From CAZIKB01 sp964539665 (GTDB taxonomy: Bacteria; Zhuqueibacterota; Zhuqueibacteria; Oceanimicrobiales; Oceanimicrobiaceae): a stretch of DNA of 49,055 nt. A program made the position numbers and the translations under genes. The notes beneath the pieces were generated by a model, which saw nothing but the letters and a program-made list of their open reading frames with translations, had not been told where the DNA came from and ran no database searches. Position 1 is the first letter of the stretch, and each line of letters starts with the position of its first letter. Of this stretch, positions 33,340-42,448 are shown in pieces. The stretch is taken from contig CAZIKB010000040.1 in the NCBI GenBank assembly GCA_964539665.1, positions 1-49,055 on the forward strand. Reading direction: 5' to 3'.

Positions 33340-36108
33340 TTAGGAACAACCACTCGTAGAACCGCAATTTAAACATTTATAACAAGAACCATTCCTAACC
33401 ATGATGGCTCCGCACTCAAAGCAGGGTGGCGCATCCGCTTGCATTTGGAAAACTAACTTTTCCTTTTTTTCTTTATCTGATATTGTTTTCATTTCAGTGG
33501 CAGCCACAGAATCCCCATTCGTATTTTCTTGCATCAAGGCCGAACTTTCTTCTTCTGGTAAAAATTTCAGAGCAAGCCACCTAAAAATATAATCTGTAAT
33601 GGATTTCGCGATGGGTATCTCACGGTTATTTGTAAATCCAGAAGGCTCAAATCTTGTGTGCGTGAATTTATTCACCAGTACTTTTAATGGAACGCCATAT
33701 TGCAGTGCAAGAGAAATAGCAGTTGCAAAAGAATCCATGAGACCCGAAACTACCGAGCCCTCTTTTGCCATTACAATAAATATTTCGCCCGGCGTCTTGT
33801 CTTCATACATTCCAACTGTGATGTAGCCTTCATGCCCGGCAATACTAAATTTGTGGGTAATTGACCGGCGTTCATCCAGTAACCGCCGGCGCAGGGGCTT
33901 TCTTACGGCATCTTCTATTTTATCCCGTGAGCCGTCTTTTTTTTCAATGGGTGAATCCTTTTCCAAACCTGTATTCAACGGTTGTGAGCGTTTGCAGCCG
34001 TCTCGGTAAATTGCAATGGCTTTCAGTCCCATTTTCCAGGCTTCGACATAAGTCTTCATGATGTCTTCTGGAGCCACATCGGTTGGCATGTTTACGGTTT
34101 TGGAAATGGCGCCGGATATAAAAGGCTGAACCGCTGCCATCATCTTGACATGTCCCATATAGTGAATTGAACGCACTCCGTTTGTGGGTATAAATGAGCA
34201 GTCAAAAACAGGCAGATGCTCTTCTCTCAGGACCGGTGCACCTTCAATAGTATCATTAGTGTCAATGTAATCAACTATATCAGTAATTTCTGCATCGGAA
34301 TATTTCAAGTGTTTGAGCGCCTCTGGAACCGTGTTATTAACAATTTTTATGAGACCGCCGCCGACGAGTTTTTTATATTTGACCAGAGCCAAATCTGGTT
34401 CGATTCCGGTAGTATCACAATCCATCATAAAAGCTATTGTTCCTGTTGGGGCAAGAACAGTAACCTGAGCATTCTTGTATCCATATTCAGAGCCTATTGT
34501 ATATGCATCCTGCCATACTTTTTTTACTGCCTCGAAAAGTTCGTTATTAATGTGTTCCTTTTGAATTTTATCAATGTGATTAACATGTTTTTTAATAACT
34601 TTCAACATTGACTTTCGGTTCTGTTTATATTTTGGGAAAGGCCCTGTTTTACTTGCAATGATTGCTGAAGTTTTATACGCTTGTCCACACATTATGGCGG
34701 TGATGGCTGCTGCATAGACTCTACCTTGATCGCTGTCATACGGTAATCCTCGGGACATGAGAAGTGCTCCAAGATTTGCATATCCCAATCCCAGTGTTCG
34801 GAAATCATGACTCATTTGTGCAATTAAAGGAGTCGGGTAACTTGCATTATCTATTATGATTTCTTGCGCCAGTATCATAATGTTGACTGTATGGCAAAAT
34901 TCATCGATGTTAAATTCGCCATTTTCTTTTTTGAATTTCAGAAGATTTATTGATGCCAGGTTACAGGCAGTATCATCAAGAAACATGTATTCACTGCAGG
35001 GATTGGAAGCGTAGATACGGTCAGTGTTCGAACACGTGTGCCAATCATTAATAATTGTGTCAAATTGAATTCCAGGATCTCCGGAATTCCATGCTTCTTC
35101 TGCCATCATTTTCATTAAATCGCGAGCACGATAAGTATCAATTGGTTCAAGTGTGATGATGGCTTTGGTTTGCCAATCACTGTCTTCTTTTACCGCTTTC
35201 ATAAACTCATCTGTTACTCGAGCACTAAGATTTGCGTTTTGGAAGCAAACAGTTCTGTAAGCTTCTCCATCAATTGCATTATCATAACCGGAATCAATCA
35301 AAGCCCAGGCTTTCTTTTCTTCTTTGGTTTTGCATTGAACAAATTCAACAATGTCCGGGTGGTCTACATTCAGTATTTGCATTTTGGCGGCTCGTCTTGT
35401 TTTGCCGCCTGATTTAATCACGCTTGCAAAAGCATCATATCCTTTCATGAAGGAAACAGGACCGGAAGCCTTTCCTCCACCGGTTACTTCTTCTTTAGAC
35501 GATCGTATTTTTGAGAGATTCGTGCCGGCGCCCGAACCCCATTTAAATATTAGTCCCTCTGTTTTAGCTAAATTTAGTATGGAATCCATATTATCTTCAA
35601 CTGAGTTTATGAAGCAAGCGGAGCATTGTGGTTTTTCTTCAATGCCGCAATTAAACCACACGGGACTGTTAAATGTAGCTTTTTGTGTAACCAGAATGTC
35701 GGTTAACTCCTGATAAAAAGTTTCTGCGTCTTTGTCTGAAGCGAAGTAACCATCTTTTTGTCCCCAATTTTTAATAGTCTTAGCAACACGATCGATAAGT
35801 TGTTTAATACTTGTTTCTCGTTGAGGAGTGTTTAATTTACCGTAGAAATATTTTGAAGCCACAACATTTAAAGCGGTTTGGGACCAGAAAGAAGGAGTCT
35901 CAATGTTTTTTTGTTCGAATATGACTTCGCCTTTATCATTTGATATTTTTGCTGCACGCTGCTCCCAGATTACATTATCAAATGGATGTTTGTCGGGCGT
36001 GGTGTAAAATCTTGTGATGGTTAATCCTCTGCCATCTGCACCATTTCCGGAAATTCGTTCTTGCTCAAGACTACTAAGGTTATTCGATGTAGAAGCATCC
36101 ATTGCCAT
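33340..36108 (-). CDS. nrdJ: Adenosylcobalamin-dependent (class II) ribonucleotide reductase
   Basis: Protein of about 922 residues that converts ribonucleotides to deoxyribonucleotides without oxygen dependence. It shows KATFNSPVWFNCGIEEKPQC with the first redox Cys, the substrate loop FKWGSGAGTNLSKIRSS, the active-site NPCSEYMFLDDTACNLASIN with the radical Cys in NxCxE, VTVLAPTGTIAFMMDCDTTG and a C-terminal zinc-ribbon (CFECGAIMVRNGSCYKCLNC). I chose the ATG at 36108 because GGAGGG stands 8 bases upstream. An ATG at 36123 overlaps that ribosome site and is less likely. It is the only complete - strand gene and has its own promoter at 36227-36255. No cobalamin riboswitch is apparent in the leader. 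Confidence 0.97.
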   Translation of the reverse strand: MAMDASTSNNLSSLEQERISGNGADGRGLTITRFYTTPDKHPFDNVIWEQRAAKISNDKGEVIFEQKNIETPSFWSQTALNVVASKYFYGKLNTPQRETSIKQLIDRVAKTIKNWGQKDGYFASDKDAETFYQELTDILVTQKATFNSPVWFNCGIEEKPQCSACFINSVEDNMDSILNLAKTEGLIFKWGSGAGTNLSKIRSSKEEVTGGGKASGPVSFMKGYDAFASVIKSGGKTRRAAKMQILNVDHPDIVEFVQCKTKEEKKAWALIDSGYDNAIDGEAYRTVCFQNANLSARVTDEFMKAVKEDSDWQTKAIITLEPIDTYRARDLMKMMAEEAWNSGDPGIQFDTIINDWHTCSNTDRIYASNPCSEYMFLDDTACNLASINLLKFKKENGEFNIDEFCHTVNIMILAQEIIIDNASYPTPLIAQMSHDFRTLGLGYANLGALLMSRGLPYDSDQGRVYAAAITAIMCGQAYKTSAIIASKTGPFPKYKQNRKSMLKVIKKHVNHIDKIQKEHINNELFEAVKKVWQDAYTIGSEYGYKNAQVTVLAPTGTIAFMMDCDTTGIEPDLALVKYKKLVGGGLIKIVNNTVPEALKHLKYSDAEITDIVDYIDTNDTIEGAPVLREEHLPVFDCSFIPTNGVRSIHYMGHVKMMAAVQPFISGAISKTVNMPTDVAPEDIMKTYVEAWKMGLKAIAIYRDGCKRSQPLNTGLEKDSPIEKKDGSRDKIEDAVRKPLRRRLLDERRSITHKFSIAGHEGYITVGMYEDKTPGEIFIVMAKEGSVVSGLMDSFATAISLALQYGVPLKVLVNKFTHTRFEPSGFTNNREIPIAKSITDYIFRWLALKFLPEEESSALMQENTNGDSVAATEMKTISDKEKKEKLVFQMQADAPPCFECGAIMVRNGSCYKCLNCGSTSGCS

Positions 36109-36226
36109 TTCAATACCCTCCATTCTGTATATATATTAAAATAATTCTATTCGCTGAATCAGATGTGACTTTTCCGCCACAATTGCTTATATTTTTTGAT
36201 GGATTTTATTGGTATATTATTGAACT

Positions 36227-36255
36227 AATATACAAATACAATTTGCTGTTGTCAA
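36227..36255 (-). promoter_or_regulatory. Sigma-70-like promoter for nrdJ
   Basis: On the reverse strand TTGACA (36255-36250), 17 bases, TATATT (36232-36227). Transcription would start near 36220, about 110 bases before nrdJ. Confidence 0.75.
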
Positions 36256-36362
36256 GAAAAAAATACAAAATGTAGTACTTATTTAAAAGGATTCACACAA
36301 TAAGTAGTATATCGCGATTTATACAGGAAAAAGCTGGTTAAAGTTATTCTCCCAAAAATATC

Positions 36363-36391
36363 TTGACTTGCACTTAAATAATATTTATATT
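36363..36391 (+). promoter_or_regulatory. Sigma-70-like promoter for the rib operon
   Basis: TTGACT (36363-36368), 17 bases, TATATT (36386-36391). The predicted leader of about 65 bases is too short for an FMN riboswitch. The whole 36124-36464 gap holds only these two divergent promoters. Confidence 0.75.
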
Positions 36392-36464
36392 TATGGCAAT
36401 ATTTAACTATATGTAAATTTTAAAATAAATTAGAATTAACGTTAATTTTTACCTCAATCATCAA

Positions 36465-37556
36465 TTGACCAGCGAAGAGCTCATTAAGCAAACGCTAAAG
36501 CTTGCAGAAAGTGGTCTTGGACATGTAAGTCCCAACCCAATGGTAGGTGCCATTATTGTTAAAGAAAATGAAATATTGGGTCAGGGATTTCATAAAATAT
36601 TTGGCGGAGAACATGCCGAAATTATAGCGTTAAATTCCTCAAACAAAGAAGTTGCAGGTGGAATTCTATATGTTAATTTAGAACCCTGTTGTCACCAGGG
36701 TAAACAACCGCCGTGTGTGAATCGAATTGTCGAATCCGGGATTAAAAAAGTTGTAATTGGAATGCGAGACCCAAATCCACATGTAAGTGGAAAAGGAGTA
36801 AAATATTTACAAAATCATGGCCTTGAGGTCAAAGAAGGAATTGCGGAAGATGCGTGTCTGCGGGTTAATGAAGCTTATATTAAACATGTTGTTACAGGTT
36901 TACCTTTATCAGTTATTAAAATAGCGCAAACCCTTGATGGTAGAATTGCTGCTCGAAATGGACATTCAAAGTGGATTACTTCTGAAAAATCAAGACGCTA
37001 TGTCCACAAGTTGCGAACACGGCATGACGCCGTTTTAATTGGAATAGGAACCGCCCTGGCTGATAATCCCGCACTTACTGTCCGTTTGACTAAAGGAGTT
37101 AGTCCCCGGCGGATTGTGTTAGATAGTAAATTAAGGATTCCACTGACAACGAAACTTTTGTCTGATGATTTCGTTCGGAAGACAATAATTGCCACAACCT
37201 CGATTGCATCTTCAGGAAAGATAAAAAGTATTGAAGAACTGGGGGCCACAGTTTGGGTAATAAACACTAATAATGAAGGACACGTGGATTTAGAGGCGCT
37301 GTGGAAAAAAATTGGTAAAGAAGGTATTGCATCTGTTCTGGTTGAAGGTGGGAGTCAAATTTATTCGGCATTATTAACAGCAAAATTGGTAGATAAAGTA
37401 AATATATTTCTGGCACCCAAAATTTTAGGAGATGGATTAAGTGCAATACAAAAATTGGGGAATGAAAATTTGAGTGATGCTATTAATTTAGATGATTTTC
37501 GTACAAAGCAAATCGGACATGATATTATGCTAACCGGACGAATTAAATCAGAATAG
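36465..37556 (+). CDS. ribD: Bifunctional riboflavin deaminase/reductase RibD
   Basis: Protein of 363 residues performing two steps of riboflavin synthesis. The deaminase half has zinc ligands in GEHAEIIAL and EPCCHQGKQPPC, and VSPNPMVGAIIV. The reductase half starts near residue 145 (VIKIAQTLDGRIAARNGHSK, DAVLIGIGTALADNPALTVR, VLVEGGSQIYSALL). The start is TTG 36465, the first possible start after the promoter, with no clear ribosome site. It leads ribD-ribE-ribBA-ribH. Confidence 0.96.
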   Translation: MTSEELIKQTLKLAESGLGHVSPNPMVGAIIVKENEILGQGFHKIFGGEHAEIIALNSSNKEVAGGILYVNLEPCCHQGKQPPCVNRIVESGIKKVVIGMRDPNPHVSGKGVKYLQNHGLEVKEGIAEDACLRVNEAYIKHVVTGLPLSVIKIAQTLDGRIAARNGHSKWITSEKSRRYVHKLRTRHDAVLIGIGTALADNPALTVRLTKGVSPRRIVLDSKLRIPLTTKLLSDDFVRKTIIATTSIASSGKIKSIEELGATVWVINTNNEGHVDLEALWKKIGKEGIASVLVEGGSQIYSALLTAKLVDKVNIFLAPKILGDGLSAIQKLGNENLSDAINLDDFRTKQIGHDIMLTGRIKSE

Positions 37557-37565
37557 AATAAAATT

Positions 37566-38204
37566 ATGTTCACAGGACTGATTGAAGAAATTGGTATTGT
37601 AAAAGAGATTCAAAATTGGCAGGGCGCTTTACGTTTGACGATTTCCGCTCATGAAGTGAGCAGTGATTTAGCTATTGACGACAGTGTAGCTATCAATGGC
37701 GTATGTCTGACCGTAATCAATTTATCCAAGGAAGCTTTTCAGGTGGAGGCTGTTAGCGAATCTTTGAAGAAAACAACCCTCGCTTCCGTTCAGAAGGGAG
37801 CCAGGATTAACTTAGAACGTTCATTACGCTTTTCAGATAGACTGGGGGGACATTTAGTTCAGGGACATGTTGACGGTGTAGGTCAGGTAACAGCAGTACA
37901 ATCGCAGGCGGGAGGACAACTACTTTCAATTACTCTTCCGCAACATTTAATGAAATATATCATATCTGAAGGTTCAATTGCGATTGATGGCGTAAGTTTG
38001 ACCGTAGCACGGTTGAACAAAAATGTTGTAACCTTATCTCTAATATCACATACTTTAAAAAAAACCACACTTGCGGAATCTAAGGTTGGTGATAAGGTCA
38101 ATATTGAGGTTGACCTAATTGGAAAGTATATTGAAAATATGCTGACAAATCCAGCACAGGGCAAAATTTCTGAACATTGGTTACAAAAAACTGGATTCGA
38201 ATAA
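37566..38204 (+). CDS. ribE: Riboflavin synthase, alpha subunit
   Basis: Protein of 212 residues with two lumazine-binding repeats: MFTGLIEEIGIVKEI and SVAINGVCLTVINL in the first, GGHLVQGHVDGVGQV and SIAIDGVSLTVARL in the second. It makes riboflavin from two molecules of dimethyl-ribityllumazine. It sits 9 bases after ribD. Confidence 0.97.
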   Translation: MFTGLIEEIGIVKEIQNWQGALRLTISAHEVSSDLAIDDSVAINGVCLTVINLSKEAFQVEAVSESLKKTTLASVQKGARINLERSLRFSDRLGGHLVQGHVDGVGQVTAVQSQAGGQLLSITLPQHLMKYIISEGSIAIDGVSLTVARLNKNVVTLSLISHTLKKTTLAESKVGDKVNIEVDLIGKYIENMLTNPAQGKISEHWLQKTGFE

Positions 38205-38231
38205 TTTATTAAAATAGAGAGAAAGAAACTT

Positions 38232-39464
38232 ATGTATGATAACATAGACGACGCAATTGAGGATTATCGCCAGGGGAAAATATTAATCGTGGTGGATGAT
38301 GAAGACAGGGAAGATGAAGGGGATTTTATTATGGCTGCAGAAAAAGTAACACCAGAAAAAATAAATTTTATGGCCAAATACGGCCGTGGTTTAATCTGTG
38401 TACCTATGACCGGTGAAAGGTTGGATGAATTAGACTTGCATCCCATGGTCAATGAAAATACTGAAAAACTACAAACGCATTTTACTGTTTCAGTAGATGC
38501 GAAAAAAAATACGACTACTGGAATTTCCGCATTCGATCGCTATGAAACGGTTAAAACTTTGATTGATCCACAAACCAGAGCGAATGATTTAGCTCGCCCC
38601 GGACATATTTTCCCATTGCGTGCCCGCAGAGGTGGTGTTTTAGTGCGAGCCGGGCACACAGAAGCAGCAGTTGATTTTGCAAAAATGGCTGGTCTTTTCC
38701 CGTCCGGTGTCTTGTGCGAGATAATGGATGATGATGGTAGAATGGCAAGAATATCAAAATTGTTGGAAATAGCCAAAAGATTTAAACTTAGAATAATAAC
38801 CATTCAGGATTTGATTGAATATCGGCGCCGCAACGAAAAGTTAGTTAAAAGGTTAGTTTCCACTCCCTTGCCGACGGAAATTGGAATCTTTAAATTGTAT
38901 CTTTACAGCAGTGAATTTGATGAACACCATCATGTGGCCATTGTCAAGGGGGATGTGAAGACCAGCGAGCCTACTTTGGTAAGAGTTCACTCACAATGTC
39001 TGACTGGCGATATTTTTGGCTCTATGAGGTGTGATTGCGGTGATCAACTCAGGCAGGCGCTTAAAATGATTGAATCTGCCGGACAAGGTGTTGTGTTATA
39101 TATGCGCCAGGAAGGCAGGGGAATCGGCCTTGAAAATAAACTTAAGGCTTATGAATTGCAGGATAAAGGAAAAGACACGGTTGAAGCGAACGAAGCATTA
39201 GGATTTAAAGCAGATTTACGACATTATGGAGTAGGAGCACAGATTCTTGTTGATCTTGGTATTCGAAAGATTCGTCTTTTAACGAATAATCCGAAAAAAA
39301 TTGTTGGAATTTCTGGATATGGCCTGGAAGTTATTGAAAGAGTTAAGATTGAAATTCCACCGAACAAAATTAACGCAAAATATCTCGAGACAAAGCGAGA
39401 CAAATTGGGGCATCTGCTCAGCTTGGTCGAGAATGAACCAAAAAATGAGAATGAGGGAGAATGA
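38232..39464 (+). CDS. ribBA: Bifunctional DHBP synthase / GTP cyclohydrolase II
   Basis: Protein of 410 residues. The N-terminal RibB half has VVDDEDREDEGDFIMAAEKV, FALRA-like FPLRARRGGVLVRAGHTEAA and GVLCEIMDDDG. The RibA half, from about 205, has zinc cysteines in SQCLTGDIFGSMRCDCGDQL, then YMRQEGRGIGLENKLKAYEL and RLLTNNPKKI. It supplies both precursors of lumazine. AGAGAGAAAG precedes ATG 38232. The stop overlaps the ribH start. Confidence 0.97.
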   Translation: MYDNIDDAIEDYRQGKILIVVDDEDREDEGDFIMAAEKVTPEKINFMAKYGRGLICVPMTGERLDELDLHPMVNENTEKLQTHFTVSVDAKKNTTTGISAFDRYETVKTLIDPQTRANDLARPGHIFPLRARRGGVLVRAGHTEAAVDFAKMAGLFPSGVLCEIMDDDGRMARISKLLEIAKRFKLRIITIQDLIEYRRRNEKLVKRLVSTPLPTEIGIFKLYLYSSEFDEHHHVAIVKGDVKTSEPTLVRVHSQCLTGDIFGSMRCDCGDQLRQALKMIESAGQGVVLYMRQEGRGIGLENKLKAYELQDKGKDTVEANEALGFKADLRHYGVGAQILVDLGIRKIRLLTNNPKKIVGISGYGLEVIERVKIEIPPNKINAKYLETKRDKLGHLLSLVENEPKNENEGE

Positions 39465-39934
39465 TTAAAACATTTGAAGGTCAATTATCTGCAAAGGAAA
39501 AACGCTTTGGCATAGTTGTAGGTAGATTCAATGAATTTATATCAAAACAGTTGCTAAAAGGCGCTTTAGATTGTTTAAAACGACATGGGGCTGTAGATAA
39601 AGACATTGAAATTTCATGGGTTCCCGGATCGTTTGAACTCCCAATGATAGCCGGTAAAATGGCTGAGTCGAAGCAATATAACAGTATTATTTGTTTGGGT
39701 GCATTGATCCGCGGTCAGACGCCTCATTTTGAGTATATTGCAGCGGAAGTGACGAAAGGTATTGCCCAGGTTTCTCTAACCTCTGGCGTTCCAGTTGCTT
39801 ATGGACTCATAACTGCGGATTCTTTAGAGCAAGCTATTGAGCGAGCTGGCACAAAAGCTGGCAATAAAGGGTGGAATGCAGCGCTTTCGGGTATTGAAAT
39901 GGCAGACCTTTATAATAAGTTAGAAAATAAATAG
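39461..39934 (+). CDS. ribH: 6,7-dimethyl-8-ribityllumazine synthase
   Basis: Protein of 157 residues. GIVVGRFNEFISKQLLKGAL, WVPGSFELPMIAGKM, CLGALIRGQTPHFEYIAAEV with the catalytic His, and GVPVAYGLITADSLEQAIER are all present. It overlaps ribBA by the ATGA arrangement (39461-39464), with GAGGGAGA just upstream, so the two are translationally coupled. This completes the riboflavin pathway enzymes in one operon. Confidence 0.97.
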   Translation: MIKTFEGQLSAKEKRFGIVVGRFNEFISKQLLKGALDCLKRHGAVDKDIEISWVPGSFELPMIAGKMAESKQYNSIICLGALIRGQTPHFEYIAAEVTKGIAQVSLTSGVPVAYGLITADSLEQAIERAGTKAGNKGWNAALSGIEMADLYNKLENK

Positions 39935-39967
39935 TGTTTGACCGAAAACTATACATTTGGGTTATTA

Positions 39968-40042
39968 TTGCGAGCATTTCTCAGCGAAGCAATCTCCCAA
40001 TTAACCAGGCAGGAGATTGCTTTGGCAAAAAACGCCTCGCAA
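39968..40042. repeat. Nested palindromic repeat (TTGCGAG...CTCGCAA type)
   Basis: The outer arms TTGCGAG (39968-39974) and CTCGCAA (40036-40042) enclose the inner arms GCAATCTCC (39989-39997) and GGAGATTGC (40012-40020). The strings AGCGAAGCAATCTCC and GGAGATTGCTT belong to a widely seen intergenic repeat family in several bacterial phyla. A single copy is present here. It fills most of the gap between ribH and the propeller gene; 40043-40171 shows nothing else. Confidence 0.7.
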
Positions 40043-40171
40043 CTACAATAAGAATTTGAGGTAGCCCCTCAATAAATAATGGGAACTCGGTTTTGCTAAG
40101 CTTTCAAAGTTTAGATAAGCTCCATCTACATTTAAATCTTGAGTGGGTACAATTTAAATTTGGCGGTTTAA

Positions 40172-42385
40172 TTGAAGCTTCATAACAGTTTTTTCTTTTT
40201 AATTATATTTGCAATTTCTTTTGCTAACGCTCCAGGGCAAAATCTGCAATGGATAACTTTTACCAATGTGGGTAATATTCGGGATATTGATGTTGGCAAT
40301 GGTAATGTATGGAGCGGTTCGAATGGCGGTGTTCTTCAGCTTCAAATAAATAACCAGGAGATTACTAAATTTACGAATACAGATGGATTGACTATAAATG
40401 AGGTCGTAGCGGTTGAATTAGATAAGCACGGCTCAGTCTGGTTCGCACTTAATAATGGGGTATTAAACAGGTACTGGCCGGATACAGGACAGTGGGATGT
40501 GACAGAGGATTATAAAGATCAAACCATTAACGATATGGTGTCTATTGGTGATTCCCTTTACATTGCAATTGATGTTGGTGTAAGTCTTTTTTTGATTGAT
40601 AAAGAGGAGGTTAAAGAGACTTACGAAAATTTGGGTTTATCCAGTGGTCAAGTTGTAGAAAAAATTGGGGCAAATTCTGTTTCTATAAGTGGACATGACA
40701 TCTGGGTGTCAACAAATAACGGCATTGCCAAATCATCTCTAACATTCTCAAATTTACAGGCGCCTGCGAACTGGTCTCATTATACAAAAGATAACGGATT
40801 ACAAACTAATATAATTAACAAAATTATAGTATTAGATTCTATTCCGTACGCTGCGACAGATAAAGGTGTGGAACGATTTGTCAATGGTCAGTGGGAAAAT
40901 GTTGGATCTTTGGAAGAGCTGAATGTACCTTCAATTAGCATTCTGGAGTCAAATTCATATAATCCGTCAAGAACTGTGGTGATTTATAATTCAAACGGTG
41001 TGTTCCTGCTTGAATCTGACCAATGGTCGAAATTGAATCCTGGCCTGTCGGATATTACTGCGCTAAAAACAGATGAGGACGGTAATCTCTGGATAGGCAG
41101 AAAAAATTTGGGTCTAGCTAAATATTCTTTTGAAAATAAAAGCTGGGAATCGTTTGAAATTAACAGTCCCGCGAGTAATAATTTTAAGAGTATGGTCTTA
41201 GACTCCAAAGGCAGGCTTTGGTGCGCATCCGAGGGTGGTGGCATACACATGTTGGAAGGAAACTGGTGGACTAATTATTCCACGAGAACGGGTCTAAAAA
41301 GTAACAACCAGCAAACGGTTTTGGTAGATGCAAGAGATCGGATATGGTTTGGTAGTTGGGGTGGAGGCGTTACAATTTTTGAAGATTCCTCTGATGGCTT
41401 TTCGATAACACAAATCGATACCGCAGATGGAATTCTTGCCGGTTCTGATACACCAGGTTTTGTGGTAATTAATTCTTTAACTTCCGACCAGTTAGGAAAT
41501 ATTTGGATGCTGAATAGAGAAACAAATAACACACAAGTTGTAGCTGTTAAAACTCCTGATGACAGATATGCATATTTTTCATCAACATTTCAAGAAATCG
41601 GCACGGTGTTGGTGAGGACGATAAAGATAGACCGGGGGAACCGCGTGTGGATTGGAACTGATGACAAAGGGGTCAAAGTAATTGACTATAATAACACTCT
41701 TTTTGATAAAAATGATGATGATTTTTCACAAGGTTTGAATTCGAGTGAGGGTTTGTTTTCAGATAGAATTACAGCGTTTGCTGAGGACCAGGATGGTGTT
41801 ATGTGGATTGGTACTGAAGAAGGAGTCAATAATTGGTTTCAAGGCGATGTTAGAAAACAATTTGGTTTAATAAACAATTCCATAATTACAATCGGTGTGG
41901 ACGCTCGAAACAATAAGTGGTTTGGAACAGCTGAAGGTGTTAGTGTATTAAGTCATGACGGCGTTTCCATGACTCATTATACCCCTGGTAATTTCCCGCT
42001 GGTGAGTGAAAGAGCATTATCATTTGCATTCAATGAAGAGGTGGGTGAAGTCTGGATTGGCACCAATGCTGGGCTAACCCGATTAAAAGCGCCTTTTACA
42101 ACCGCACCAAAAGAAAATTTAGATTTGTTAACCGGGTATCCAAATCCTTTTGAGATAATTGAAGGGCAAACTAAAGTTTTCACAATCACTAACTTAGCAT
42201 TAAACACCAAAGTGGTTATTTACACTGCCGCCGGTAAAAAAGTCAGGTCATTCAATACTGTTCCGGTTTTTTGGAATGGTAACGATGAAAATAATAATTT
42301 AGTGCCAAGTGGAATTTATATATATTTGGCTTATACAGATAACGGTATTTCTGCCTCAGGCAAGGTTGCGGTGATCAGGCGCTAA
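40172..42385 (+). CDS. Two-component-regulator-propeller protein with T9SS sorting domain (PorZ-like)
   Basis: Exported protein of 737 residues. A signal peptide (about 1-22) is followed by at least nine propeller strands of the form (V/I/L/M)W(I/F)G(T/S)xxGG(V): VWSGSNGGVLQL, IWVSTNNGIAKS, LWCASEGGGIHML, IWFGSWGGGVTIF, VWIGTDDKGVKVI, MWIGTEEGVNNWF and VWIGTNAGLTRLK. This could make two beta-propellers. The last 80 residues are a T9SS type A sorting domain (GYPNPFEIIEGQTKVF, VFWNGNDENNNLVPSGIY). The architecture and length are those of PorZ, a T9SS attachment-complex part, but the same repeats occur in unrelated surface proteins. It lacks a kinase domain. The start is TTG 40172. Confidence 0.78.
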   Translation: MKLHNSFFFLIIFAISFANAPGQNLQWITFTNVGNIRDIDVGNGNVWSGSNGGVLQLQINNQEITKFTNTDGLTINEVVAVELDKHGSVWFALNNGVLNRYWPDTGQWDVTEDYKDQTINDMVSIGDSLYIAIDVGVSLFLIDKEEVKETYENLGLSSGQVVEKIGANSVSISGHDIWVSTNNGIAKSSLTFSNLQAPANWSHYTKDNGLQTNIINKIIVLDSIPYAATDKGVERFVNGQWENVGSLEELNVPSISILESNSYNPSRTVVIYNSNGVFLLESDQWSKLNPGLSDITALKTDEDGNLWIGRKNLGLAKYSFENKSWESFEINSPASNNFKSMVLDSKGRLWCASEGGGIHMLEGNWWTNYSTRTGLKSNNQQTVLVDARDRIWFGSWGGGVTIFEDSSDGFSITQIDTADGILAGSDTPGFVVINSLTSDQLGNIWMLNRETNNTQVVAVKTPDDRYAYFSSTFQEIGTVLVRTIKIDRGNRVWIGTDDKGVKVIDYNNTLFDKNDDDFSQGLNSSEGLFSDRITAFAEDQDGVMWIGTEEGVNNWFQGDVRKQFGLINNSIITIGVDARNNKWFGTAEGVSVLSHDGVSMTHYTPGNFPLVSERALSFAFNEEVGEVWIGTNAGLTRLKAPFTTAPKENLDLLTGYPNPFEIIEGQTKVFTITNLALNTKVVIYTAAGKKVRSFNTVPVFWNGNDENNNLVPSGIYIYLAYTDNGISASGKVAVIRR

Positions 42386-42448
42386 TCACAAGGATGATTA
42401 ATAGATTGTATGATTTTCATCTCAACCTAAATAATTGAACAATTTTAA

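Noticed and set aside
34216..34611. Open frame on the + strand inside nrdJ
   Set aside because: It is opposite a well-conserved part of ribonucleotide reductase and its translation is low-complexity without recognisable motifs.
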